Part shown: positions 28,197 to 39,951 of the stretch, in pieces
Position numbering within the stretch: the first letter of the stretch is position 1
How the letters are laid out: each line of letters starts with the position of its first letter
NCBI GenBank assembly: GCA_047601665.1
Contig: JASGIT010000001.1
Coordinates: 3,224,001-3,288,000 of the forward strand
Direction of reading: 5' to 3'
DNA: 64,000 bases
Source: JASGIT01 sp047601665
GTDB lineage: Bacteria > Pseudomonadota > Gammaproteobacteria > Burkholderiales > Burkholderiaceae_C
Program-made: the position numbers and the translations under genes
The notes under the pieces: generated by a model
What the model saw: the letters and a program-made list of their open reading frames with translations, nothing else
What the model was told of the DNA's origin: nothing
Database searches by the model: none

Positions 28197-28385
28197 ATGG
28201 AGTGGGGCAACAGCCTGTGGGCCGCGTTCGCGCTGCTGCTGGTGTTCGAAGGGCTGCTGCCCTTCGCCTCGCCGGCGGCGTGGCGCAAGATGTTTCTGCA
28301 ACTGGCCGAACTGCGCGACGGGCAAATCCGCTTCTTCGCGCTGCTGTGCATCCTGGCGGGTTTGCTCATGCTCGCCTTTGCGTGA
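28197..28385 (+). CDS. Small membrane protein, DUF2065 (YjeT-like)
   Basis: 62 residues with two hydrophobic helices (SLWAAFALLLVFEGLLPF and FFALLCILAGLLMLAF) joined by a short polar loop. Family DUF2065; function unknown. E. coli yjeT sits in the same place between hflC and purA, so the link with the HflKC complex is conserved even though its role is not known. Starts 11 bases after hflC. Confidence 0.88.
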   Translation: MEWGNSLWAAFALLLVFEGLLPFASPAAWRKMFLQLAELRDGQIRFFALLCILAGLLMLAFA

Positions 28386-28443
28386 CGCTGGGGGCGCCAG
28401 CCCTGCCGGTAGAATCGCGCTTTTAACAGCCTCCCTCTTTTCC

Positions 28444-29592
28444 ATGTCCGCCTGGGTCCTGCCGGATCACATTGCCGATGTTTTGCCCTCCGAGGCCCGG
28501 CACATCGAAGAATTGCGCCGCGGGCTGCTCGACACGGCGCGCAGCTACGGCTATGAATTGGTCATGCCGCCGATGCTGGAGCACCTCGAATCCCTGCTCA
28601 CCGGCACGGGCGAGGCGCTGGACTTGCAAACCTTCAAACTCGTCGATCAGATCTCGGGCCGCTCCCTGGGTCTGCGCGCCGACACGACGCAGCAAGCCGC
28701 CCGCATTGACGCCCATCTGCTCAACCGCCAGGCCGTCACCCGCCTGTGCTACTGCGGCCCCGTGCTGCACACCCGCCCCGACCGGCCCCACGCCACCCGC
28801 GAGCCGCTGCAATTCGGCGCCGAAATCTACGGCCACGCGGGCCTGGAGGCCGACCTCGAGGCCCTGCGCCTGGCGCTCGACTGCCTGCGCGTGGCCGACG
28901 TGCGCGGCTTCAGCGTGGACTTGGCCGACGTGCGCATCGTGCGCAGCCTGCTCGCCGGCGTACCGGTGGACGCGCAGGTGCTGAGCGCCGTCCACACCGC
29001 GCTGGCCACCAAGGACGCCAGCGAACTCGCCGCCCTGACGCGCGGCTTTCCCCAAGCCTCGCGCGAAGGCCTGCGGGCGCTGCTGGGCCTCTACGGCGGC
29101 CCGGAAGTGCTGGATGAGGCTGAAAAAGCCCTCCAGCCCATACCTGGCGTGCGCGAGCAGCTATCAAATTTGAGATGGATGGCCTCGCGCCTGGGCGACG
29201 TGCGCGTCACGTTCGACCTGGCCGACCTGCGCGGCTACGCCTACTACAGTGGTATGCGCTTCGGCATCTACGCCCAGGGCGCGAGCGATGCGCTGGTGCG
29301 CGGCGGCCGCTACGACGAAGTGGGGGCCGTCTTCGGCCGCAACCGTCCCGCCGCGGGTTTCAGCCTCGACGTGAAGCAACTCGTGGCCGTGGTGCCGCCG
29401 CGCCCGCTGCGCGCCGCCATCCGCGCGCCCTGGGGCGAAGGGCAAGACATGAACACCGCCATCGCCGCCCTGCGCGGCCAGGGTGAAACCGTGGTGTGCG
29501 TGCTGCCGGGGCACGAGAGCGAAGTGGATGAATTCCACTGCGACCGCGAACTCGTGCAGATCGAAGGGCAGTGGGCCGTCCGGGCCATTTGA
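28444..29592 (+). CDS. hisZ: ATP phosphoribosyltransferase regulatory subunit HisZ
   Basis: 382 residues. A paralogue of histidyl-tRNA synthetase without aminoacylation activity, required with the short HisG for the first step of histidine synthesis and its feedback control. Seen: LPDHIADVLPSEARHIEELR at the start, LRADTTQQAARI (motif 2 region), and GMRFGIYAQGASDALVRGGR. ATG at 28444 is chosen from the conserved N-terminus. A stretch around residues 227-244 (ALQPIPGVREQLSN) is encoded by a sequence matching the dispersed repeat. Confidence 0.92.
   Translation: MSAWVLPDHIADVLPSEARHIEELRRGLLDTARSYGYELVMPPMLEHLESLLTGTGEALDLQTFKLVDQISGRSLGLRADTTQQAARIDAHLLNRQAVTRLCYCGPVLHTRPDRPHATREPLQFGAEIYGHAGLEADLEALRLALDCLRVADVRGFSVDLADVRIVRSLLAGVPVDAQVLSAVHTALATKDASELAALTRGFPQASREGLRALLGLYGGPEVLDEAEKALQPIPGVREQLSNLRWMASRLGDVRVTFDLADLRGYAYYSGMRFGIYAQGASDALVRGGRYDEVGAVFGRNRPAAGFSLDVKQLVAVVPPRPLRAAIRAPWGEGQDMNTAIAALRGQGETVVCVLPGHESEVDEFHCDRELVQIEGQWAVRAI
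29124..29173 (+). repeat. Probable dispersed repeat copy inside hisZ (R4)
   Basis: CCCTCCAGCCCATACC, then GGCGTGCGCGAGCAGCTATC and AAATTTGA line up with the family pattern GGCCTCCAGCGC, variable centre, CAAGCGCNAGCAGCTATNAAA. The frame stays open across it. Less perfect than R3 or R6, so it could be an old copy or chance. Confidence 0.5.
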
Positions 29593-29626
29593 TTTGAAGC
29601 ATTCCGACAATCCAACAGGTTTGAAC

Positions 29627-31003
29627 ATGAAGACAAGCAAAGGCCGCAACGTGGTCGTGGTCGGCACCCAGTGGGGCGACGAGGGCAAAGGCAAGCTGGT
29701 GGACTGGCTCACCGAGTCCGCACAGGGCGTGGTGCGCTTCCAGGGCGGCCACAACGCGGGCCACACCCTCGTCATCAACGGCGTCAAGACGGCGCTGCAT
29801 CTCATCCCCAGCGGCATCATGCGCCCCGGCGTCAAGTGCTACATCGGCAACGGCGTGGTGCTCTCCGCCGCCAAGCTGTTCGAGGAAATCGAAGGCCTGG
29901 AAAAGGCTGGCGTCGAAGTGCGCTCGCGCCTGCGCGTGAGCGAAGCCTGCCCGCTGATCCTGCCCTTCCACGCCGCATTGGACGTGGCGCGCGAAGCCGC
30001 AAGAGAGCAGGGCGGTGCCGAAAAGATCGGCACCACAGGCCGTGGCATCGGCCCCGCCTATGAAGACAAGATCGCGCGCCGTGCTCTGCGCGTGCAAGAC
30101 CTCAAGTACCCGGAGCGCTTCGCCGCCAAGCTGCGCGAACTGCTCTCGCTGCACAACCATGTGCTGCAAACCTATCTGGGCTCGGGCAGCTTCACCTTCG
30201 GCGATGCGCTCAAGCCCTACATGCGCGATGGCGCGGTGCAGTTCGAACCGGTCTACGAAGAAGCCATGCGCCACGCCGAACTGCTGCGCCCCATGATGGC
30301 CGACGTTTCGCGCGAATTGAACGAGGCCCATGCCGCAGGCGCGAACCTGCTGTTCGAAGGTGCGCAGGGCACGCTGCTCGACGTGGACCATGGCACCTAT
30401 CCCTACGTCACCTCCAGCAACTGCGTGGCGGGCAACGCCGCCGCAGGCTCGGGCGTCGGGCCGGGCCTGCTGCACTACATCCTGGGCATCACCAAGGCGT
30501 ACTGCACCCGCGTCGGCGGCGGCCCGTTCCCGACCGAACTGGAATGGGAAAAGCCCGGCACCCCTGGCTACCACATGAGCACCGTGGGCGCGGAAAAGGG
30601 CGTGACCACAGGCCGCAGCCGCCGCTGTGGCTGGTTCGACGCGGCGCTGCTCAAGCGCAGTGCGCAGGTCAACGGCCTCTCGGGCCTGTGCATCACCAAG
30701 CTCGACGTGCTCGACGGCTTGGCCGAACTGCAACTGTGCGTCGGCTACGAACTCGACGGCGAACGCATCGACCTGCTGCCCCTGGGGGCGGACGACATCG
30801 CACGCTGCCAACCGGTCTACGAAACCCTGCCGGGCTGGAGCGAATCCACCGTCGGCGTCACGGTCTACGACCAACTGCCCCAGGCCGCCCGCAACTACCT
30901 GGAGCGCATCACCCAAGTCACGGGCGTGCCCATCGCCATGATCTCCACCAGCCCGGATCGGGACCACACCATCCTCATGAACCACCCTTATCAGGCTGGT
31001 TGA
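29627..31003 (+). CDS. purA: Adenylosuccinate synthetase
   Basis: 458 residues. Joins IMP and aspartate using GTP in AMP synthesis. The GTP loop GTQWGDEGKGK at the N-terminus, GHNAGHTLVI, TTGRGIGPAYEDK and GVTTGRSRRCGW are complete. ATG at 29627 fixes the family N-terminus; the frame is open further back but overlaps hisZ. It follows hisZ by 34 bases. Confidence 0.97.
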   Translation: MKTSKGRNVVVVGTQWGDEGKGKLVDWLTESAQGVVRFQGGHNAGHTLVINGVKTALHLIPSGIMRPGVKCYIGNGVVLSAAKLFEEIEGLEKAGVEVRSRLRVSEACPLILPFHAALDVAREAAREQGGAEKIGTTGRGIGPAYEDKIARRALRVQDLKYPERFAAKLRELLSLHNHVLQTYLGSGSFTFGDALKPYMRDGAVQFEPVYEEAMRHAELLRPMMADVSRELNEAHAAGANLLFEGAQGTLLDVDHGTYPYVTSSNCVAGNAAAGSGVGPGLLHYILGITKAYCTRVGGGPFPTELEWEKPGTPGYHMSTVGAEKGVTTGRSRRCGWFDAALLKRSAQVNGLSGLCITKLDVLDGLAELQLCVGYELDGERIDLLPLGADDIARCQPVYETLPGWSESTVGVTVYDQLPQAARNYLERITQVTGVPIAMISTSPDRDHTILMNHPYQAG

Positions 31004-31038
31004 TCGACTATCTACTGACGATATATCAGGAGCGCCCC

Positions 31039-31563
31039 ATGTTGACCGAAGACGGCAAGCACCTCTACGTAAGCTACGACGAATACCACGGCCTAATCGA
31101 AAAGCTGGCCATCAAAGTGCACCAGTCCGGCTGGCAGTTCGACACCATCCTCTGCCTGGCCCGTGGTGGAATGCGCCCTGGCGACATCTTGAGCCGCATC
31201 TTCGACAAGCCCCTGGCCATCATGTCCACCAGTTCCTACCGCGCCGAAGCAGGCACGGTGCAAGGCCACCTGGATATCGCCCGCTTCATCACCACTCCCA
31301 AGGGTGAAATCGCGGGCCGCGTGCTGCTGGTGGACGACCTGGCCGATTCGGGCCATACCCTGAACGCCGTCGTCCAGATGCTCAAGGCCAACTACAAGCC
31401 CATCACCGAACTGCGCAGCGCCGTCATCTGGACCAAGGGCCTGTCCACGTTCTCCGCCGACTATTCGGTGGAATTCCTACCTACCAATCCCTGGATCCAC
31501 CAGCCCTTCGAGGGCTACGATGCGCTGGGGCCGGAGAAATTGCTGGAGAAGTGGAAGGTCTGA
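31039..31563 (+). CDS. Purine phosphoribosyltransferase-family protein
   Basis: 174 residues with the type I phosphoribosyltransferase fold. The PRPP-binding signature is VLLVDDLADSGHTLN and the pyrophosphate loop is CLARGGMRPG. It probably makes a purine nucleotide from base plus PRPP (hypoxanthine or xanthine/guanine), in keeping with purA just upstream; substrate not provable from sequence. AGGAG 6 bases before the ATG at 31039. The stop is only about 12 bases before the first rRNA promoter. Confidence 0.85.
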   Translation: MLTEDGKHLYVSYDEYHGLIEKLAIKVHQSGWQFDTILCLARGGMRPGDILSRIFDKPLAIMSTSSYRAEAGTVQGHLDIARFITTPKGEIAGRVLLVDDLADSGHTLNAVVQMLKANYKPITELRSAVIWTKGLSTFSADYSVEFLPTNPWIHQPFEGYDALGPEKLLEKWKV

Positions 31564-31572
31564 AAATTTCTG

Positions 31573-31595
31573 TGCTAGACTAGCAGGCTTCGCTG
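31573..31595 (+). promoter_or_regulatory. rRNA operon promoter P1 (extended -10)
   Basis: -10 element TAGACT at 31576-31581 preceded by TGC (extended -10). No recognisable -35 lies 17-18 bases upstream, which is inside the end of the phosphoribosyltransferase gene. Four bases after the -10 comes GGCTTCGCTG (31586-31595), the same ten bases at the same distance as in P2 and P3. Confidence 0.55.
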
Positions 31596-31660
31596 TTCAG
31601 AGCTGCTTCGGTGGTCGGATGGCGGGGTTGAGAAGAGGATTTAAAATTTTCTTCTCATCC

Positions 31661-31704
31661 TTGCAAGCAGGTTGAAAAACGATGTACAATGCAAGGCTTC
31701 GCTG
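31661..31704 (+). promoter_or_regulatory. rRNA operon promoter P2
   Basis: -35 TTGCAA at 31661-31666, an 18-base spacer, -10 TACAAT at 31685-31690, then GCAA and the shared GGCTTCGCTG block at 31695-31704, where transcription should begin. Confidence 0.75.
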
Positions 31705-31780
31705 ATGACTGGGTTGTTGATCTGGTTGATGGTGAAAGCGGACTGAGAGGTCTGCGGATTTCGAAAGAAATCAAAAAGTT

Positions 31781-31824
31781 TTGCCGAAACTTCAAAAATC
31801 GTGCTAGAATCTAAGGCTTCGCTG
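31781..31824 (+). promoter_or_regulatory. rRNA operon promoter P3
   Basis: -35 TTGCCG at 31781-31786, an 18-base spacer, -10 TAGAAT at 31805-31810 with a TGC extension, then CTAA and the shared GGCTTCGCTG block at 31815-31824. Closest to 16S, about 197 bases upstream of its mature 5' end. Confidence 0.75.
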
Positions 31825-32020
31825 ATTGCAGTGAGTCAGCAAGAAGGAAAGAGAAATCTGCTTCTTGCGGTACCTTAAAAACATACAGCCGATAAGCGTG
31901 GGCGTTTGAGGCGAGCAGCCAAAGTTCTTCGGAACTATCAAACGCTCATGAGAAAAGAAGTGAAGTTCACTTCAATTCCGTTTTTATGAGTGGGTCGAAA
32001 GACCTTAAAAATTCAAGATC
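31825..32020 (+). other. rRNA operon leader with RNase III stem and boxB-like hairpin
   Basis: No gene. Bases 31889-31909 are complementary, with G-U pairs, to 33571-33591 after 16S, forming the long stem cut by RNase III to release pre-16S. A small hairpin AGTTCTTCGGAACT (31923-31936) with a UUCG loop resembles the boxB of antitermination leaders, itself enclosed by GCGTTTGA and TCAAACGC. A palindrome GAAGTGAAGTTCACTTC lies at 31957-31973. A weak boxA-like CCTTAAAAA occurs at 31873-31881. Confidence 0.65.
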
Positions 32021-33551
<1,531 letters not shown>

Positions 33552-33644
33552 GGAAAACAAGCTGTTCAAATTGAACGCCCACACTTATCGGTTGTTGGAA
33601 CAAGCCAAGGAAGCTCGAGCGACAAGCGAAGGCGGCCGAGGAAT
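33552..33644 (+). other. 16S-tRNA spacer with 3' arm of the 16S processing stem
   Basis: 93 bases. Bases 33571-33591 pair with leader bases 31889-31909 to form the pre-16S RNase III stem. No other signal seen. Confidence 0.6.
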
Positions 33645-33721
33645 GGGTCTGTAGCTCAGCTGGTTAGAGCACCGTCTTGATAAGGCGGGGGTCGTTGGTT
33701 CGAGCCCAACTAGACCCACCA
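33645..33721 (+). tRNA. ileT: tRNA-Ile (GAT)
   Basis: 77 bases with encoded CCA. Acceptor GGGTCTG pairs with TAGACCC, the anticodon loop is CTTGATAAG (anticodon GAT), and the T-loop is GGTTCGAGCCC. Standard position in the rRNA spacer. Confidence 0.98.
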
Positions 33722-33752
33722 AACTTCCAATACCTGGTGAGAAGGAAATCCC

Positions 33753-33828
33753 GGGGGATTAGCTCAGCTGGGAGAGCACCTGCTTTGCAAGCAGGGGGTC
33801 GTCGGTTCGATCCCGTCATCCTCCACCA
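33753..33828 (+). tRNA. alaT: tRNA-Ala (TGC)
   Basis: 76 bases with encoded CCA. Acceptor GGGGGAT pairs with ATCCTCC, the anticodon loop is TTTGCAA (anticodon TGC), and the T-loop is GGTTCGATCCC. Follows tRNA-Ile by 31 bases. Confidence 0.98.
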
Positions 33829-34177
33829 ACTTATCCAAGTCAACACCAAAGCGGCTTCGCGAGAGGCCACTTTGCTGTTGAAGCGAGATAACTCGCGAAC
33901 AACACGGCTGTTCTTTAAAAATTCATAGAGTCGAATCAGCGTTGCTGGCGGAAAGCAGAAATCGAAAGATACTGCACCGTGCCGCCAGCAACTTTTTTGA
34001 TTGCGTCAAAACGAACGAAACTTTGTTTTGTTCAAGTAATGACGAATAGTTCTCAAGAGACCATCGCAAGATGGAATCGAAGAAAAATTCACATTACGGC
34101 ATAACGCGCGAGGTGAAAGACCTCGCAAGTCCTTGAAAACAAACGGCGGATTCTCGCAAGAGAAGTCAAAGTTATAG
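33829..34177 (+). other. tRNA-23S spacer with boxA and 23S processing-stem arms
   Basis: 349 bases with no gene. An antitermination boxA TGTTCTTTAAAAA lies at 33909-33921. Just after it, 33920-33940 is largely complementary to 37115-37136 downstream of 23S. The segment ending at 34184, GTCAAAGTTATAGGGTCAAG (34165-34184), is perfectly complementary to 37045-37064; this 20-bp stem closes 23S. Confidence 0.7.
33909..33921 (+). promoter_or_regulatory. boxA antitermination site
   Basis: TGTTCTTTAAAAA is close to the E. coli boxA TGCTCTTTAACA bound by NusB/NusE. It lies in the spacer before 23S, the usual second position in rRNA operons, and keeps RNA polymerase from terminating in untranslated RNA. 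Confidence 0.7.
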
Positions 34178-37052
<2,875 letters not shown>

Positions 37053-37173
37053 TATAACTTTGACAGACCGCTAAGGATGTCGAAGAGTTATGCCAAGAAC
37101 GCAATCGAAATAAAAGCTGACCAGACTCTATGAATTCGTCGCCCTGACCAAACACCAGGGCAGCAACCAGTTA

Positions 37174-37288
37174 TGCCTGATGACCATAGCAAGTTGGTAC
37201 CACTCCTTCCCATCCCGAACAGGACAGTGAAACGACTTTGCGCCGATGATAGTGCGGATCCCCGTGTGAAAGTAGGTCATCGTCAGGC
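37174..37288 (+). rRNA. rrf: 5S ribosomal RNA
   Basis: Begins TGCCTGATGACCATAGC and ends at CATCGTCAGGC; the two ends pair. Contains CCCATCCCGAACAG and the CCGATGATAGTGCGG region. About 115 bases. It lies 121 bases after 23S; the gap holds the downstream arms of the 23S stems (37045-37064 and 37115-37136). Confidence 0.95.
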
Positions 37289-37300
37289 TCTTACAGCGAC

Positions 37301-37340
37301 AAACCCCCAGCATCCATCCGGTGCTGGGGGTTTTGTTTTT
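37301..37340 (+). terminator. Rho-independent terminator of the rRNA operon
   Basis: AAACCCCCAGCA (37301-37312) pairs with TGCTGGGGGTTTT (37322-37334), and a run of T follows. Strong GC stem. It ends 12 bases before the next start codon. Confidence 0.92.
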
Positions 37341-37352
37341 AAGGGACCGAAA

Positions 37353-38096
37353 ATGCAGCTTCAAGACATTCTTTTTTCGCAAGGTTTCGGGACTCGGCGT
37401 GTGTGTGCCGGGCTGGTGCAACAGGGCTGGGTGCAGGCGCATGAAGACGGTGCTTTGCGGGCCTGCGCAGATGCCGCGGAGGAGTTTGGGCTGGAAGGCT
37501 TGCATTTGCGTGTGCAAGGCGTGGATTGGGCCTGCCATGCCAAGGCCTACCTGATGCTGCACAAGCCTGCGGGGACGGAGTGTTCGCAGAAGCCAACCGC
37601 CTACCCCAGCATTTACACCTTGCTGCCTGCGCCGTTGCGCCAGCGGCCCAGCAAGAGCGCAGTGCAGGGCGTGCAGGCAGTCGGGCGGCTGGATCAGGAT
37701 ACGACAGGGCTGCTGCTGCTCAGTGACGATGGGCAGTTCATCCACCGCATGAGTTCGCCCAAGAAACATGTGCCCAAGGTGTACCGGGTGGAGTTGAAGC
37801 ACGAGGCGACGGCGGCGCAGGTGGAGCGGCTGCTGGCGGGCGTGGTGCTGGATGATGACCCCAAGCCTGTCAAGGCGGCGGCCTGCGTGCTGCGGGATGG
37901 GCTGACCATTGATCTCACCCTGACCGAGGGCAAATACCACCAGGTCAAGCGGATGGTTGCCGCCGTGGGCAATCGCGTGGAAGGCTTGCACCGTTGGCGC
38001 ATAGGGGCCTTGGAATTGCCGGAGGATTTGGCTCCGGGGCAGTGGTGCTGGCTGTCCGCCGATGACCTGGCCCGGTTGACTGTTACTTCTCCGTGA
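37353..38096 (+). CDS. rsuA: RsuA-type rRNA pseudouridine synthase
   Basis: 247 residues. RsuA isomerises U516 of 16S rRNA. An atypical S4-like N-terminus (LQDILFSQGFGTRRVCAGLV) precedes the catalytic domain with AVGRLDQDTTGLLLLSDDG, whose Asp is the nucleophile, and LTEGKYHQVKRMVAAVGN, which separates RsuA from the larger RluB/RluF. It starts 12 bases after the rRNA terminator, so it needs its own start signal or read-through. Its GC content is lower than nearby genes. Confidence 0.88.
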   Translation: MQLQDILFSQGFGTRRVCAGLVQQGWVQAHEDGALRACADAAEEFGLEGLHLRVQGVDWACHAKAYLMLHKPAGTECSQKPTAYPSIYTLLPAPLRQRPSKSAVQGVQAVGRLDQDTTGLLLLSDDGQFIHRMSSPKKHVPKVYRVELKHEATAAQVERLLAGVVLDDDPKPVKAAACVLRDGLTIDLTLTEGKYHQVKRMVAAVGNRVEGLHRWRIGALELPEDLAPGQWCWLSADDLARLTVTSP

Positions 38097-38106
38097 TGAG
38101 GGAGAA

Positions 38107-39123
38107 ATGCCCGCCTGGATAAAATCAGAGGCTCTATTGAAAGTAGCTGTGTTGAAGAATTTTCCTTCTGGGTGGTGGGGTCTGTTACTGGCCCTGGGGT
38201 TGAGCGCTCCGGCCATGGCGACGCCGATATTCGTACTCAATTCGCTGGATGCGAACGTGAGCGTGATTGACCCCGACACATGGCAGGAGACCGCGCGCAT
38301 TCCCACGGGCAAGGAGCCGCACCACCTGTACCTCACGCCCGATGAAAAGTCGGTGGTGGTGGCCAACGCGCTGGGCGATACGCTGACTTTCATCGACCCG
38401 CGCACGGCGCAGGTGCAGCGCACGGTGCGCGATATCGTGGACCCGTACCACCTGCGCTTCACGCCGGACATGAAGTGGCTGATCACGGCGGCCAACCGGC
38501 TCAACCACGTGGATTTCTACCGCTGGGACGGCAAGGACCTCACCCTGGTCAAGCGGGTGTCCACGGGCCGCACGCCCAGCCACCTGTGGGTGGACAGCAA
38601 GAGCGCGACGGTCTATTCGACCATGCAGGACAGCGACGAGCTGGTCGCCATCGACATTGCCACGCAGGCCATCAAGTGGCGTATCAAGACCGGCTCGCTG
38701 CCCGCCGACATCTACGGCAGCAATGACGACAAATTCCTGTTCGTGGGCCTGACGGGCGGCGATGGCGTGGAGGTGTTCGACGTGTCCGGCAAGGAGCCGC
38801 GCCGCGTCAACTTCCTCAAGACCGGCAACGGCGCGCACGCTTTCCGCGCGGCGGGCGATCACCGCCACATCTACGTGAGCAACCGCGTGGCCAACACCAT
38901 CAGCAAGATCGACATGCAGACGCAGACGGTGGTCGCCAGCTACCCCGCGCCGGGCGGGCCGGACTGCATGGACGTGTCGGCCGATGGGCGCTACATCTAC
39001 GTCAGCTCGCGCTGGGCGCGCAAGTTCACGGTGATTGACACCGTGGAGAAAAAAGTGGTGCGCCAGGTCAACGTGGGCAAGTCGCCCCATGGCGTGTGGA
39101 CGCTGGTGCACGCGCCGCGCTAA
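38107..39123 (+). CDS. Exported YVTN-type beta-propeller protein
   Basis: 338 residues. Signal-like N-terminus (WWGLLLALGLSAPAMA, cut near residue 38) and a seven-bladed propeller of YVTN repeats, for example NSLDANVSVIDPDTWQETAR, VANALGDTLTFIDPRTAQV, SNRVANTISKIDMQTQ and SSRWARKFTVIDTVEKK. Such proteins are surface or periplasmic; the function is unknown. ATG 38107 follows the rsuA stop by 10 bases; GTG 38149 would still keep a signal peptide. It is probably cotranscribed with the deacetylase 17 bases downstream. Confidence 0.8.
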   Translation: MPAWIKSEALLKVAVLKNFPSGWWGLLLALGLSAPAMATPIFVLNSLDANVSVIDPDTWQETARIPTGKEPHHLYLTPDEKSVVVANALGDTLTFIDPRTAQVQRTVRDIVDPYHLRFTPDMKWLITAANRLNHVDFYRWDGKDLTLVKRVSTGRTPSHLWVDSKSATVYSTMQDSDELVAIDIATQAIKWRIKTGSLPADIYGSNDDKFLFVGLTGGDGVEVFDVSGKEPRRVNFLKTGNGAHAFRAAGDHRHIYVSNRVANTISKIDMQTQTVVASYPAPGGPDCMDVSADGRYIYVSSRWARKFTVIDTVEKKVVRQVNVGKSPHGVWTLVHAPR

Positions 39124-39139
39124 CCCCTGAAAGCGCCCG

Positions 39140-39937
39140 ATGCGCCTCTTCCGCCGAATTGCTATGATTTTAATAGCTGCTTGCGCGCTGCCTGCGCTGG
39201 CCAGCGGCCCAAACGATTGCCAAAAGCCGGTCTACCTGACGTTTGACACGGGCCACATGGAAATCGCCCCGCTGGTGGCCGAAGTGCTCAAGCGCCAGCA
39301 GGTGCACGTGACCTTCTTCGCCGCGCAGGAGGCCACCAAGCAGGGCGACGGCAGCCTGGGTGCGCACTGGGCTCCGTGGTGGCGCGCGCGCGCGGCGGAA
39401 GGCCATGCGTTTGCCTCCCACACCTACGACCATGTCTACTGGCGGGCAGATTTGGGCACGCCGCAGAACCCGAGCTTCCGCGTGCGGCCCTCGGCGGGAG
39501 AGCGCAAGGGGCAGGAATTCGTGATGACCGCGCTCGAATACTGCGCCGAGATCGCGCATTCGGCCCAGCGGCTGCAGGAGATCACCGGGCAGAAGCCGCT
39601 GCCCCTGTTCCGCGCGCCGGGCGGCAAGACGTCGGCCCGGCTGCTGCAGGCCGCGCGTGCCTGCGGCTGGGCGCACGTGGGCTGGTCGCCCGCAGGGTTC
39701 CTGGGCGACGAACTGCCCAGCGACAAGTACCCGAACGCCCAACTGCTCGCCAAGGCGCTGAAGAACATCCGCCCTGGCGACATCCTGCTGGCCCACCTGG
39801 GCATCTGGGACCGCAAGGACCCCTGGGCGCCCGCCGACCTGGAGCCGCTGATCGTGGGGCTGAAGGAGCGCGGTTTCTGCTTCCGCACGCTGCGCGAGCA
39901 CCCGGACTACCGGGCCTGGATTGCAGAGCATCCCTGA
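39140..39937 (+). CDS. Exported polysaccharide deacetylase-like protein (NodB fold)
   Basis: 265 residues. The catalytic domain begins KPVYLTFDTGHMEIAP. The standard motif is TFDDG; here the second Asp, a usual metal ligand, is Thr, while the catalytic Asp and the H-x3-H pair (SHTYDH) remain. RAPGGK and LLAHLGIWD supply the later motifs. It may deacetylate a sugar polymer in the periplasm, or be altered in metal use. Residues 8-24 of the signal peptide (AMILIAACALPALASG) are encoded by a copy of the dispersed repeat. Confidence 0.8.
   Translation: MRLFRRIAMILIAACALPALASGPNDCQKPVYLTFDTGHMEIAPLVAEVLKRQQVHVTFFAAQEATKQGDGSLGAHWAPWWRARAAEGHAFASHTYDHVYWRADLGTPQNPSFRVRPSAGERKGQEFVMTALEYCAEIAHSAQRLQEITGQKPLPLFRAPGGKTSARLLQAARACGWAHVGWSPAGFLGDELPSDKYPNAQLLAKALKNIRPGDILLAHLGIWDRKDPWAPADLEPLIVGLKERGFCFRTLREHPDYRAWIAEHP
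39161..39210 (-). repeat. Dispersed repeat copy forming a signal-peptide core (R5)
   Basis: Plus-strand GCTATGATTTTAATAGCTGC, TTGCGCGCTGCCTGCGCTGG and CCAGCGGCC follow the family pattern in the orientation of R3. The repeat is translated as the hydrophobic core and cleavage site of the deacetylase signal peptide. Confidence 0.75.
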
Positions 39938-39951
39938 GAGAAGGTCACGTT

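Noticed and set aside
38100..38150. AT-rich AAAATCAGAGGCTCTATTGAAAGTAG-like stretch as a further repeat copy (given here only by its first bases AAAATCAGAGGC)
   Set aside because: It lacks both conserved blocks of the repeat family.
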